Shown: positions 42,206 to 52,806, counted from the first letter of the stretch. The stretch is DNA of 64,000 bases from Bemisia tabaci (GCF_918797505.1 NC_092793.1:72163660-72227659); one strand, 5' to 3'. The notes: generated from the letters alone by a model not told the origin. Numbers and translations: made by a program.

Positions 42206-42240
42206 AATAGGATTGCTATCCATTCACTTGTTTATCATAT

Positions 42241-43149
42241 AGTTGTATCCATGCTAACCTTTCATACGTTCACCGCATTCTACTAGAAATTAGAAACCGA
42301 TAATGATCAATTTATTAGTTCGGGTGAATAAGATGATGAGCTCAACGATAGCGTGCACAGTTGGAATTATAATCATGCTCTTTCCTGTAAAACATATTTT
42401 TTAAAACAGTTTGAAAAGTCAAAGAGAAGTTCGCCACGACATGTCTACGCATCGCATACATTGTGTGGTAGGTATCGAGGTATATTTTTAACACTGATGT
42501 CATTCTCGTGCATATTTACATGGCAGTTACTGATGAGACAATCGTAACTCCTGAAAATCTTTACGGTCAGCAGCGAGGAACGGAAAGCAATTATTCGCCG
42601 TACACGAGGACAGTTGCCAACGTCGCAGCGCTTTTGCTCCACCCTCTAGATGACCCTTTAGACTTGGATTTAGGTTTCTATTTTGTCATCCTCCTTCGCT
42701 TCGCTACTCGCTCGAGTAATTCTCCAAATTAATGTCATAAACTGCGTTTCGTGTAAATCCGTTGTCTATGTAACGTGTTATTGGCTATAATTAAACTAGT
42801 ACTAACTAAAAGTTATTGCGAAATACATTCTCATTGGATTAACGAGAAAAATCTTTGTTTTAACCATTTTCACGACGAAAACAACCGCTTCCCTCGACAT
42901 GTTTGAGAGAAGTATCTCCCCCGTAAGTTTGGCAATATTATTGTTGGTTCCGAAAGCCATTTTATCGTTGTTGTCGAATTTATAAGCCTCGCGGTGGGCT
43001 CAGCGCTTGCGTGGGTATTTGTTTGGCAGCATCATGATAGGCGCCAAGAAAAATTCCGGGAAAGTGCTCGAGCCCACAAAAATACTCCAGCGATGAATTT
43101 TGTGATGAGTAAGCTCTCGGATGCCACCGTCTCGCTGGCTCGACGAAGC
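42241..43149. other. Unassigned stretch
   Basis: No shared repeat, RNA gene or credible frame. Confidence 0.4.
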
Positions 43150-43312
43150 CAGTGGCGCGTCGTGTTTTGCGATGAATCGATTGATCCACCCTTCGAATCC
43201 ATGGAAAAGGATCGATTATTGTGGTCGCCACGATAGCACCTTGATAATCGATTCTTTACCGTATATTCAAATGGGAAAATACCTACAGCCGATGACTCAC
43301 GCCTCGCCACCA
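43150..43312 (+). mobile_element. MITE family C copy 9
   Basis: Left CAGTGGCGCGTCGTGTTTTG, right ACTCACGCCTCGCCACC. The body is family C with ATGAATCGATTGATCC and TTGATAATCGATTCTTTACC. The right terminal bases are worn and the duplication is not clear. Confidence 0.75.
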
Positions 43313-43337
43313 CTAAACTCGACGAACGCCAGGCTAC

Positions 43338-43871
43338 CTTTCTGAAGAAAAACGCCTTATGAACATTTGAATGTTGCCCAATTTCTCCCAATACAAAAAT
43401 TATCTTGGAAGAATTATCAGGGTGTCCACAAGTCCGGAAATAGTACCGATTTTTAAGGGGATCCAGAAGAACCGAAAAAGTGCAGAAATTCCGCAAAAAG
43501 TCCGGAATTTTTTTCATTTTTGGGTCATTTTTGTCTCAATTTGAGCGAGAAATTCAAATTTTTGAAATTTTTCGAACTTCGTCAAATGGAGGCACTGAAA
43601 AAGTACTGAATTTTTCTATTGAGGAGTTACTGCATTTTTTGGGAATGCACTGAAAAAGCAATGTAAACGTACTGATTTTTGGCCCGCCTGCTTTAGTAGA
43701 CACTCTAATTATGCATACCTATTTTCCTTGAAAATTGCAGATACTTTAAAGTGCAAACAAAAATCGTCTGGAAAATAAAAAGGAAAATGTTTTTAACTTT
43801 CCCAATAATGTTGTTAAAGGAAATTTGACAACACATGAAGGATCATACGGTGTTTTCCCTCAACTCGGCAG
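43338..43871. mobile_element. MITE family A copy 12, split by E
   Basis: Left part GAAGAAAAACGCCTTATGAA with ATGTTGCCCAATTTCTCCC, right part AAATTTGACAACACATGAAG and TCAACTCGGCAG. A complete family E element sits inside at 43418-43706. Confidence 0.7.
43418..43706 (+). mobile_element. MITE family E copy 2, nested in A
   Basis: CAGGGTGTCCACAAGTCCGG at the left and TTTAGTAGACACTCT at the right, flanked by AATTAT on both sides (43412-43417 and 43707-43712). This suggests a 6-bp duplication and dates E after this A copy. Confidence 0.8.
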
Positions 43872-44385
43872 AGTAGGCGATTGCATCAAGTTATGCAGTC
43901 TGACCACCGTGGGTCAAAACTGCAAATCATCGTCCTCGATTTTAATCTCAGCCCCTTAATGTAACGAAAATGCTCATGGATGCGTCTCGTAAAATCCGGT
44001 GTAGTCATTCTCGCTACCGTAAAATGATGGCGCCTCTCATTGCGGCCTCGTCCTTTCCTGTTGTACTGCTTGTGACAGTGTGCTTTTACCTGTAAAAGCT
44101 TATGATCTGACTCCTCTTTTTTTTTCATCGGTTTTTTTCCTTTTTTGAGGATTTCAATTTAAATCCTTAGATGCCAAGGCCGGGTCAAACTGACCCAAGG
44201 CTTGCTGAAAACACGTGCCTTCCTAGTCGCACGGGACTGTTACATACGAGCTTTTGGTATTGGTCTACAAATACATCTTGTAAAAATAATCAGACATCAA
44301 ATTGAAAAAAAGGAGAAACAAATCAAGAACTATCACAGCCAGAAAGAAAAGGCGTATTCGGACCTCCTTTTTGAATTTTTTACCC
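43872..44385. other. Unassigned stretch
   Basis: No feature supported. Confidence 0.4.
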
Positions 44386-44389
44386 GAAT

Positions 44390-45105
44390 TTGAATGACAA
44401 CTCATTGGCAGCCTAGAGAGTATGAGAGTTCACGCCTCGTGCCATTGCGCCTTCAATTTTTGAGATGCAGCACAGATATCCGTCAAGCACGAACAGTTGT
44501 ATCTCTGCGCCGTCATCAACGCGCGTCCTCTCCCTTGCTCTATTTCCATGTTGTGTTCGTTTCGTTTGTCTCTTTTTGATGGTGGTGCTTCAAAGGCAAC
44601 GTGAGCAACACAGCCGCGGACAGGAGAGACTTATTCGGGTCTCGTTTCCTAACTTTTCTCCCAAATTTGAACGACACTCATTGGCAACATAGAATGGAGA
44701 ATTGCGAGTTCACACCTCGTGCCATCGCGCCTTCAATTTTGCAGTTGCAACACGGACATCCATCAAGTACGAATAGTTGTATCTCTGCGCCGTCTCAACG
44801 CTAGTCCTTTCCTTACCTTGTTTCCATTTGCCTTATTCGCAGCGGTGCTTTATGGACTACGTGAACAACTCAGCCAATGATAGGAGAGATGCAATTCGGA
44901 CTCGTTGTTTAACTTTTCTCCCGAATCTGAGCGACACCTCATTGGCAGCATAGAACGGAACGGAGAATTACGAGTTCACACCTCGTGCCATCGCGCCTTC
45001 AATTTTGCAAATGCAACATGCACATCCATCAAGCACGAATAGTTGTATCTCTGCGCCGTAATCGACGCGCTTCCCTTGCTCTATTTCCATGTTGTTCTGC
45101 AATAT
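44390..45105 (+). repeat. Tandem array, three units of about 267 bp
   Basis: The landmark TTCACRCCTCGTGCCAT occurs at 44439, 44709 and 44974, spacings of 270 and 265 bp. Each unit also has ATTGGCAGC or ATTGGCAACATAGA, GTTGTATCTCTGCGCCGT and a TTGCTCTATTTCCATGTTG-like block. The units are about 80-90 percent alike by eye. Small frames inside are repeats of one another. Confidence 0.8.
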
Positions 45106-45383
45106 ACGAAAGGATGCATTATATTCCCAATTCGAATAATTTTAGCTTTATCCCAGGGTCGGCGATTTTATTTTTATAAACAGCCGAAAAATGCCTCTTG
45201 GCGTAATGGCTCCGTTTTATGCTAAAAGTTCAAAGTGAGACTAATAATTTAGCGTGCGATATCTCGATGTCTGATTACTTGTGGTCTAGATTCATCCTTT
45301 GGAATGACTACCAAGTATGGGTCTTAGAGTTTCCTCTCAAAAGGACGATGGCTCCGTTATTTATAGGAAGGAACTTGGCGCAT

Positions 45384-45777
45384 GCTGCCGTGCTAACGAA
45401 GATAACGCCGTATGAGCGTTCGGACGTTACCAAAACTTCCCCGATAGAGCACGAATTTCTCACAAACTTTTTGACTTGTTCTGGGAAATTTTCAGAGGAA
45501 TTTGTACAATTTAAACCAAGTCAATCATATTTATTGCTCGAAAATAAATTTTCCATCTGGAGAATTTGGTAACGTTCAGAGAGTGAATTCAGTGACTTAG
45601 CCCAGGAAGTTCGGGGGGCCTTGACCTCTCCACCCTCTCATTCACCGAAAACTTTTCTCAACAATTTCATTCTCGGTGGTTTTTTACCGCAAATTCCTCC
45701 CCCCTCCTCCTTCATATGAACATTTCTGGCAGCGTCTCTGTCCGAATGTTCATAAGACGTTTTCGTTAGCACGATAG
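45384..45777. mobile_element. MITE family A copy 13, long variant
   Basis: Left CTGCCGTGCTAACGAAGATA, right ATAAGACGTTTTCGTTAGCA followed by CGATAG. At 394 bp it is about 140 bp longer than usual. The extra sequence (about 45590-45720) is not a family I see elsewhere. Confidence 0.7.
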
Positions 45778-46302
45778 TACGGTCGGATTGATTCTGCTAT
45801 AGGCAGAATTCAAACAGCGGTGTCGCAAACGGTGATCCTCTGGTGTGGTTGTGGCGGGGGGGGGGGGGCAGTGGAAGGTTGCCGGAGGGTGGGAGGGAGG
45901 GGACACGAAGGATCCCGGAGGAAACTCCCGGACGCCTTTCCGGGAAGCCGGGAATCCGTGGACGTGAGTCACCGCGGTAGTCGCGGGCACAAATTGCCAT
46001 CGGTCATCTGCTCGGCCGTTGCTGTCGCCACTCGGCTACCGTTAATAGCGCCGCCGCCGCGCCAACTGGGTCGTTGAACCCGCGCGCGGTGTCTGTGTCT
46101 ATTGTCTAGGGCCTTCGCAGTTCGTCCGTCTGGACCGGGGACCTATCCACACATGCCACTCGTCCCCGGTTCCTTCACCTCAACCAATCGTGTGACGTTG
46201 CTCGCTGTAAGGTCCAACCCTGACTTCTTGCTCCCGAAGCGGTTATATCAGGGACGCTGAAAATGCCCATCACGCGCGTGAAAATGTGGGAAGCCTCTAA
46301 AA
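45778..46302. other. GC-rich stretch, no supported gene
   Basis: CpG-rich at 45900-46110 with a G run at 45848-45858. The 74-85 codon frames are on both strands and compositionally driven. Confidence 0.35.
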
Positions 46303-46561
46303 CAGGGTGTCTACAAGTCCGGAACAGTGCCGATTTTCCAAGGGCGGTCCGGAAGTACTGTAAAAGTGCGGAAATTTTGCAAGGGTCCGGAATTTTTTTC
46401 ATTTTTGTCGCAATTTGAGCGGGAAATTCACATTTTTCGAATTTCGTTAGTTGAAGATATTGAAAAAGTACTGAATTTTTCTGTTGAGGAGGTAGTGAAA
46501 TTTTTGATGACTTACTGAAAAAGTACTGATTTTTGGCTAGCCTGTTTTAGTAGGCTCCCTG
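46303..46561 (+). mobile_element. MITE family E copy 3, CTAAAA duplication
   Basis: A 259-bp copy from CAGGGTGTCTACAAGTCCGG to TAGTAGGCTCCCTG, flanked by CTAAAA at 46297-46302 and 46562-46567. Confirms the 6-bp duplication for family E. Confidence 0.85.
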
Positions 46562-46987
46562 CTAAAATGGGAATGGAGCAAATATTGTAGGGTCGAAAGT
46601 CGAAAGTTTAAAGAAACATCACCTTTGAAAGTAGTGTGAAATTATGTGGAGAACTAATTGGCAGGCGCGTGAACATATGGATTGTGTAGGCTGGGCACAT
46701 TCTGCAAGAGGTTAACGTGCCACCTGAATTCTAACTTTTTCAAAAATTTCCTGAAAGCCGGGGAGCATGAGTATCCTCCAGAGAGCACAGTACACGAACC
46801 TCTAGAAGGAAAGCACCGAGCGGAGGCATTTGGAAGCCTCTCCATGGCACGTGCGGTCCTTGAAAAGGCTCGTGACAGCCTTTGAAGGTTCGCTGATAAC
46901 TATGTTGGATACATGTACTTTCGATCGGAACCATCAGAGGGGTAGCCGAGGTAGCCCTGAAAGTCCGTCTGTATGACCCGGAATCTC
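46562..46987. other. Unassigned stretch
   Basis: Short frames on both strands at 46654-46934 overlap without motifs. Confidence 0.4.
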
Positions 46988-47550
46988 TACACGGAGAAAA
47001 AAAACTACGGCATGAGACCTGAAGTTTATGCTGTATGGATATCTGAAGTTTGTGGATCGTGCATCCAAAAACTTAAGGTCCAGCTGCCGAAGTTCGGGCT
47101 AGACGTCTGAAGTGCTTCGGTGTTTCAATTGGCTCTTGAAAAGTTTCAGTCGAGGTATTGAAGTACTTCAGATGTGTGACCCGAACTTCGTCAACTGGAC
47201 CTCAAGTTTTTGGATGCGTGATCGGAAAACTTCAGAGATCCATCTGGATTGCATTTTGCAAAAAGGAACCACTAGCATTGCAATGTTGCTAAGATTGTGC
47301 AACTTCTTTTGTCTTGGAGGAAAAACCCGATTATCCCTTAATAGTTTCTATTTTACTCGCTAAAAACTGTAAATTTAAGACAAAAATTACCATCTAAATT
47401 CATAGTTTTTCACAATTTCCGCAATTTTATTGCTAAGAATGAAGTTGCACAATCTTAGCATTATTGCAATGCTAGTGGTTCCTTTTTGCAAAATGCAATC
47501 CATATGACCTGAACCTCGGGTCTCACGCACAAAGTTTTTCTCTCCGTGTA
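46988..47550. mobile_element. MITE family H copy 2, split by G
   Basis: Ends ACACGGAGAAAAAAAC and TTTCTCTCCGTGTA. The arms share GAAGTT, ATCCAAAAACTTAAGGTCCA and GAACTTCG pieces. The family sequence CAGAGATCCATATGACCT is broken after CCAT by a complete G element at 47246-47501, then resumes as ATATGACCTG. Confidence 0.85.
47246..47501. mobile_element. MITE family G copy 2, nested in H
   Basis: A 256-bp copy with GGATTGCATTTTGCAAAAAG ends. Comparison with intact H copies shows the target GATCC-AT-ATGACC and an AT or similar 2-bp duplication. Confidence 0.85.
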
Positions 47551-48141
47551 TTCTTAATGGTAAATTTCTTTGATTTGTGGGTATTTTTGCATTTTGGAAC
47601 CCCCGCCTTTCTGAGACATGTTTGATCGCAGACTCTGCCTGCCAGACAGCTTCCTTCTGTGCAAAGTCTCCGGCTAAGCCACATGGAGAAAGTAGAACGG
47701 ATCCATGTGCGCTCGTTAAAACTGCAGCAATAAAATCATAGGCACGATTCGCGTCATGTCCACAATTATTGTTTTCATCGGTTGAATATCCTGAAAATTG
47801 GCGAGCCCGGTGAAGTCGTCGTTCGGCTGACATGAAGGCGTGACCGAACATCTAGATGAGCCCGGAAAAGCTTCGAGTTGTACGGACGACAGGGCTCATC
47901 GCAGAGTGTAAGTTACACCCTTGTGTCAGGAGGGCGACGAAGTATGCAACTAACTGCACGCATTCCTCCCAGCACCACGCACGAGATGACAAATAAGTGC
48001 TCGAAACCGGGTTTTAATTTCCTCGAACGCACTCGACTTTTTACTCTCGTGTCTCGTTCGAGAGCGCATGAACTTCTCTCACGTACGCTTGGCGTCCTTG
48101 GCAACGAACGGAGATACCGCGATAATTTGCTCCCTTGACTC
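47551..48141. other. Unassigned stretch
   Basis: A GAGCCC...GGGCTCAT hairpin lies at 47857-47900. The 154-codon minus frame (47387-47851) starts inside family G and has no motif, so it is not called. Confidence 0.4.
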
Positions 48142-48389
48142 ACAAGGGGAGTCTACGAAGTGACATCCTGGGATTTGGTTCATTTTGCTTGTACATGAAG
48201 AAGAGACAAATCTAAGGTTGACGTATTTTTTTTTAGCCGCCACCTCCCAACCGTTCTCGAGATATCGATTTTTAAAGTTACGATTTTTGCACGTTTCCGC
48301 GCGGAGTTCCGGCGAGTCAACTGAGCGCCGGCAAGCTGCACGAAGCGTGTTTCCTATCAGCGCTGCAGACCGCTGTCATTATCAACCAT

Positions 48390-48460
48390 TCCGTGGCCGA
48401 GTGGTAGGGTCTTCGCCTACCGTACCACCGATCGCGGGTTCGAGTCCCGCTTCCAGCCGT
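48390..48460 (+). ncRNA. tRNA-like module, left arm
   Basis: The A box TGGCCGAGTGG (48394-48404) and B box GGTTCGAGTCC (48437-48447) are spaced as in a tRNA gene. A T stem GCGGG/CCCGC and a D stem GGCC/GGTC can form. The acceptor stem does not pair and the anticodon stem is poor, so this is a tRNA-derived SINE head or a pseudogene, not a working tRNA. Confidence 0.6.
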
Positions 48461-48872
48461 AGCTTTTAGGGAACGCCGCAATGCATTTTTACAAGTTTTC
48501 TTTATTTTTATCACACACCAAGGGGTCCGCCCCCTGGCCGCTACGCAGCCCAATCCCCGGGGCGAAAAGGCCCGCTTCGCGGCAAGCGAAATCATCGAAA
48601 TCGACCGTTGACGGTTACTGGGTAAATAATTTTAATTGAATGATAAAATGATGTTTCAAATAAAAATTTCCCACCACACAATATTCCTAATAACTTTTTC
48701 CTTACTCTGAATTTGCAACCGTCAACGGTCGATTTCGATGATTTCGCTTGCCGCGAAGCGGGCCTTTTCGCCCCGGGGATTGGGCTGCGTAGCGGCCAGG
48801 GGGCGGACCCCTTGGTGTGTGATAAAAATAAAGAAAACTTGTAAAAATGCATTGCGGCGTTCCCTAAAAGCT

Positions 48873-48943
48873 ACGGCTGGAAGCGGGACTCGAACCCGCG
48901 ATCGGTGGTACGGTAGGCGAAGACCCTACCACTCGGCCACGGA
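48873..48943 (-). ncRNA. tRNA-like module, right arm
   Basis: Same module on the minus strand, with B box complement at 48886-48896 and A box complement at 48929-48939. The two modules face each other, so pol III transcripts would converge toward the spacer and be complementary. Confidence 0.6.
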
Positions 48944-49330
48944 ATGGTTGATAATGACAGCCGGTCTGCAGCGCTGATAGGAAACACGCTTCGTGCAGCT
49001 TGCCGGCGCTCAGTTGACTCGCCGGAACTCCGCGCGGAAACGTGCAAAAATCGTAACTTTAAAAATCGATATCTCGAGAACGGTTGGGAGGTGGCGGCTA
49101 AAAAAAAATACGTCAACCTTAGATTTGTCTCTTCTTCATGTACAAGCAAAATGAACCAAATCCCAGGATGTCACTTCGTAGACTCCCTTGTCAGATCCTT
49201 TCGGCTCGTTTCAGGGAACTCACCGTGAGCACGAACCGTTGGCGGTCCTGCGGCTCGGTTGCTCCTGCGGTGCTGAAGACTGCCGTTCTACGGAAGAAGG
49301 CAGTTACTCCCTTCGAAAGTCAGCCGCAGT

Positions 49331-49610
49331 TCAGCGGACTGATTATTGAAATTGATGGACAAAGCTATAGACAAAGAAGACCTAGGGAGTATGGAGCGAT
49401 CCTATTGGTTGACATGGGTGGTTCCTATAGACATAGGGAGAAAATGATAGACTAACTATCGGGTCTCTCGTGGGTTGCCGTTAGTTAGTGTATTATACCT
49501 ACCTCCTTTGTCCATTGCAACCACTCGCTTCCACCAATAGGATCTCTCCATATCTCTTTTGTCTCCTTCGTCTATAGCTTTGTCGATCAATTTCAATAAT
49601 CGGCCCGCTG
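49331..49610 (+). mobile_element. MITE family F copy 5
   Basis: Left CAGCGGACTGATTATTGAAA, right TTTCAATAATCGGCCCGCTG. The interior gives the uninterrupted CCACCAATAGGATC used to read the insertion in copy 4. The last three bases are shared with the following family A copy. Confidence 0.85.
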
Positions 49611-49859
49611 CCGTGTTAAGGAAAAACACCGTATGAGCATTCAGGCGTTGCCATATTTCCCTCTATAACAAATCAATTGACATCGAAAGTTCTGAATATT
49701 TTTCTTCCAATTTTCAGACAATTTTGTTCCCAATTTAATCTAAAGTATCTGAAAATTTTAAGGAAAAATATGCATAACTTTCTTGAAAAATGCATGCTTT
49801 ATTCGGGAATATTTGGCAACTCTCGAATGTTCATACGGCGTTCTTCCTTAGCACGGCAG
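49608..49859. mobile_element. MITE family A copy 14
   Basis: A 252-bp copy, left CTGCCGTGTTAAGGAAAAAC, right CTTCCTTAGCACGGCAG. It abuts family F at the shared CTG. No clear duplication, since the flanks are CCCG and AGTT. Confidence 0.8.
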
Positions 49860-50678
49860 AGTTAGCGCCTGCCCTTATCTGTTTCGAGGCTCATCCCAGA
49901 CTGGAGTGTATAGGGTATATTTTAGTCGGAATGTAAAATCATATTGAAAATATGGAAATGAGAAATTGAGAGAGAAGGAGGTGTTGTTATGGTTGCTCAT
50001 TTTCTAAATGAAATGTTATTACTTTCTCCTTTTATATCATCTTTTTAAATTGTCATTGGTGAATATTTGGTTTTATTTCTATCCCTAAAATATCGAATGT
50101 ACAATATACCTTATATATGTATAGGTACTTTTTTATTTTTTCTCTACGAAATTATTACTTCATTTTGAAAATATTTATATTTTTAAAACGTGACAAATAT
50201 TTGTAAAACCTTTTCCAAGCGACATTAATCTCAATGAGCCGCAGTTGTGCCGACAGAAACTGCAAAAATGAATAAAAGAGGGGAACAAACCAAGAAGCAC
50301 GCAATCTTTAGTTTTAACCCATTTGTACATCGATCTTTTAGAGTCAAATACGTCAAATTTTGAGCGTTTCGTGGCGCGCACACCTCGCTGCAGCACAATG
50401 AAAGCACAAAATGTAAAAGAAAAAATTAAAGTGCTTTGGAAATCATTAAATTTGATACCGAACCACCAATATTTAAAAAACACACATTATTATTATTCTC
50501 CTTTGATAAGTTGATACATATTTTTTCCCATCAATTTAAACGAGAATAATCAATACAGAGTGTGCTAACATTTCAAAATCATGAGTTAAAGAACGCTGAC
50601 TATGCAAGTATAAATATTAAAGCCGAACAGAGCTGAGCGGCGTGCTGCCAGCGCGAGAGGCTCACTGGCGAGAGGCTC
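49860..50678. other. Unassigned AT-rich stretch
   Basis: Overlapping opposed frames at 50175-50514 carry no motif. No repeat copy is found. Confidence 0.4.
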
Positions 50679-50770
50679 ACAAACCTAAGTGGATACTTCA
50701 CGCATTGCACAATGCGTGAAGTGTCTACTTAGGTTTGTAGGCGCCAATGCGCATTTTGCGCTGGCCGCCC
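50679..50770. repeat. Near-perfect 29-bp hairpin with 2-nt loop, plus L-like module
   Basis: Arms 50679-50707 and 50710-50738 pair over 29 bases. The only two non-Watson-Crick positions would be G:U pairs in RNA. The arm contains AATGCGTGAAGTGTCTAC and is followed by TTGTAGGCGCCAATGCG, the module repeated inside element L (17435-17610). Confidence 0.75.
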
Positions 50771-51595
50771 GCCCGCCGTGCGGCGGCGCCTGAAGCAACT
50801 ATTTCACAACAGAGGTGTTGCACAGTATCAAACGAAATTGAACGTATTAAAAATGACAGGCACCCTTTAAAAGTACAGATCTTTCCTCGCAGAATGAATC
50901 AAGATACTTATCGTACACAGGAAAAATTAAGAGCCTTTAGTTGAGGCAAATATAGAGGTTTATCCGGTTCAGGCATAACAAGGTGGGAATTTCTTGAAAG
51001 ATAATTAAGTCCTGTTACACCAAAGAGGTGTAGAGAGTTTTAGTGAATTTTGTCTCATGGTATGACGCTCCTCCATTTTAACCAAAACTCTCAACTATAT
51101 ATTATTATCCGTTGGACCAAACAGACAAAACAAGCAATCCCTCATTCTTCCAAGACATTATATATTTTCATCCAAAAACTTCGTGAGCAATTGTCGTTTG
51201 TATTTACATGTGGGCCAATTAACTTTGGGTCTCAATTGGTACGTGGACCAAAACTCTCGTGCCGAAAAAACGTGTGGACGTAAATTACTGGAAAAAACAG
51301 GTGCGCAAACAAAAAATCTTTGACGAAATGTCCTATAACCGACTGGAGTTACTTTTTTCTTCCGTAACAAGGCGCACTCAGCATTTACGTAGATCTGCGA
51401 TCTCTACAACTACAGACTACACACATTTCACGGATACCAGAGGCAAAAATATCTTAAAAACCATTCACAGTGCCGCTGGGTCCTCGAAGAGAGCAGTAAC
51501 GCCCAGCTGTTCTAAATCTGAGTTTCCCTCCAATCTATTTTCATACCCAGTAAGAACAAGTAACCAATATTTTGTGTTCATATTGAAAGTAAAAG
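50771..51595. other. Unassigned stretch
   Basis: A 119-codon plus frame (51259-51618) begins KKRVDVNYWKKQVRKQK. It has no motif I recognise and lies in otherwise ordinary sequence, so I leave it open. Confidence 0.3.
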
Positions 51596-51599
51596 ACGA

Positions 51600-51815
51600 A
51601 GTAACACATACTTGTTGAAGTAACAATACTGTTAATTTATTTATGTTAGTTTTACCCGTGTCAAATCGACCGGATCTTTGGGTTGGAGTGATTATATTTT
51701 TGTGTTTAAAATTTGCGACCTCGTCAAAAACTATGTAACAGCCGCCAGAATCGAACCTGGATCCCTCGGTTGTAATTCGATGTGCTTGCCACTTGCAAGT
51801 CACGATCCCTAAATT
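51600..51815 (-). repeat. Possible tRNA-derived SINE, minus strand
   Basis: On the minus strand a B-box-like GGTTCGATTC with T stem CCAG/CTGG lies at about 51742-51759. About 38 bases upstream is TGACTTGCAAGTGGCAAGCA, a weak A box. The downstream body reads CGGCTGTTACATAG then GACGAGGTCGCAAATTTTAA. No flanking duplication was found, so this is tentative. Confidence 0.3.
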
Positions 51816-52540
51816 GGAAACAGGAGTACATAAGTTCTCGAGGACATTTTCTTCATGCCCCGTTTTCTCAGAGTGACCTACGGTTTGGGTCGATTTTACA
51901 CCAAATTACATTCAGAAACCAAGTCCTTTAGGTTGATCTGACACAAAAAATTTCAAACATGTAACACTAAACTCAGAAAATTTTAACTGGTGATTCCATC
52001 TAGCTTGTAAGAATTTTTTCAAAACTCTCAATAAATATTTATCTCCTGCACTTAATTCCATCCAGTTTGTGGTCTGAGAATACGCGGCTTGTAAAAATCC
52101 AGCCCTATAGACACGAGGTAACACCCAAAGAACTCTCGCAAAGGAAACTCTAAAAGGAAGGAAACTTGTAAGTTTAGATGAGGAGCTTTCGCTCCATACA
52201 GCTCGAAAGCTCGCACCTCCATGTCGCGGAGTTCCAAAAGTTCTATTGAGATTACTGAAACTTGTTTGTTTGTCATTGTTTACGTAACGAAACGACGAAG
52301 AAAACAAGACACGAGAGAATCCTCCTCTTCCACGAGGATAACACTAGTTGGTGTCGCCTCCGTGCCGATGAGATGAAAACTTCTCGCAGGAAACACGTTG
52401 CATCGCTCGTGTTGAGTGCCCTAGCGCCTAGCCCCGAGCGACCTTCAGAAGATACTCCCAGCCGTTGCCAGTTGAAAAATGTCAGTAGAGAGGATTTAGC
52501 ATCGACATAAGTTTCAGGTGGAGTCAGTTTTGCAGTAAAA
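51816..52540 (-). other. Two overlapping unrecognised frames
   Basis: Minus-strand frames of 131 codons (51912-52307) and 111 codons (52273-52608) follow one another. The second begins inside the inverted repeat at 52541-52806 (MAAEIFKRRMALVILCLEGD) and ends KRRILSCLVFFVVSLRKQ. I see no known domain. They could be fragments of a decayed transposon protein, or chance. Confidence 0.2.
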
Positions 52541-52806
52541 GATAATTCGTCACCTTCCAGGCAAAGTATCACAAGCGCCATGCGACGTTTAAATATTTCC
52601 GCCGCCATTATATTTTTTTACAGAGAAATTGTTCAACGAAGCTGTCCGAAAATTTCACTGAATTTTCTTTGTGCTGCTGATAAAATTTAGTGAAATTTCC
52701 AAACAGATTCAACCAACAATTTCTCAGTAAAAAAATATAATGGCGGCGGAAATTTTTAAACGTCGCATGGCGCTTGTGATACTTTGCCTGGAAGGTGACG
52801 AATTAT
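52541..52806. mobile_element. Inverted-repeat element, about 90-bp arms
   Basis: Left arm 52541-52623 and right arm 52728-52806 are near-perfect complements (GATAATTCGTCACCTTCCAG, ACGTTTAAATATTTCCGCCG against their mates). The spacer also contains GAAATTGTT facing AACAATTTC. The right arm ends AATTATTGG, and the left flank runs into the open frame described above. Confidence 0.7.

Larger units (their letters stand above)
41512..42235 (+). mobile_element. MITE family F copy 4, split by A and D
   Basis: The left part begins CAGCGGGCTGATTATTGAAA and runs to CGCTTCTGCC-AATA at 41718. The family continues at 42206 with AATAGGAT, exactly as intact copies read (CCACCAATAGGATC in copy 5), and then decays or is truncated after about 42235. 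So family A inserted at the AATA of this element. Confidence 0.8.
48142..49191. mobile_element. 1.05-kb foldback with tRNA-like modules in both arms
   Basis: Two inverted arms of 475 bp (48142-48616 and 48717-49191) flank a 100-bp AT-rich spacer. Checked base by base by eye, the arms differ at only a few positions, about 99 percent alike. Each arm contains a tRNA-like module with pol III A and B boxes. I could not find a clear target duplication, and TCCCTTG next to CAAGGGG at the left end makes a small extra inverted repeat. It may be a foldback transposon, or a head-to-head pair of SINEs. Confidence 0.85.

Noticed and set aside
48390..48460. Functional tRNA gene
   Set aside because: The promoter boxes and T stem are good, but the acceptor stem does not pair and the anticodon arm is poor.
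48317..48977. Pairs of identical 79-94 codon frames on opposite strands
   Set aside because: They are the two arms of the foldback and its tRNA-like module read in frame. The peptide GSGTRTRDRWYG comes from the B-box region.
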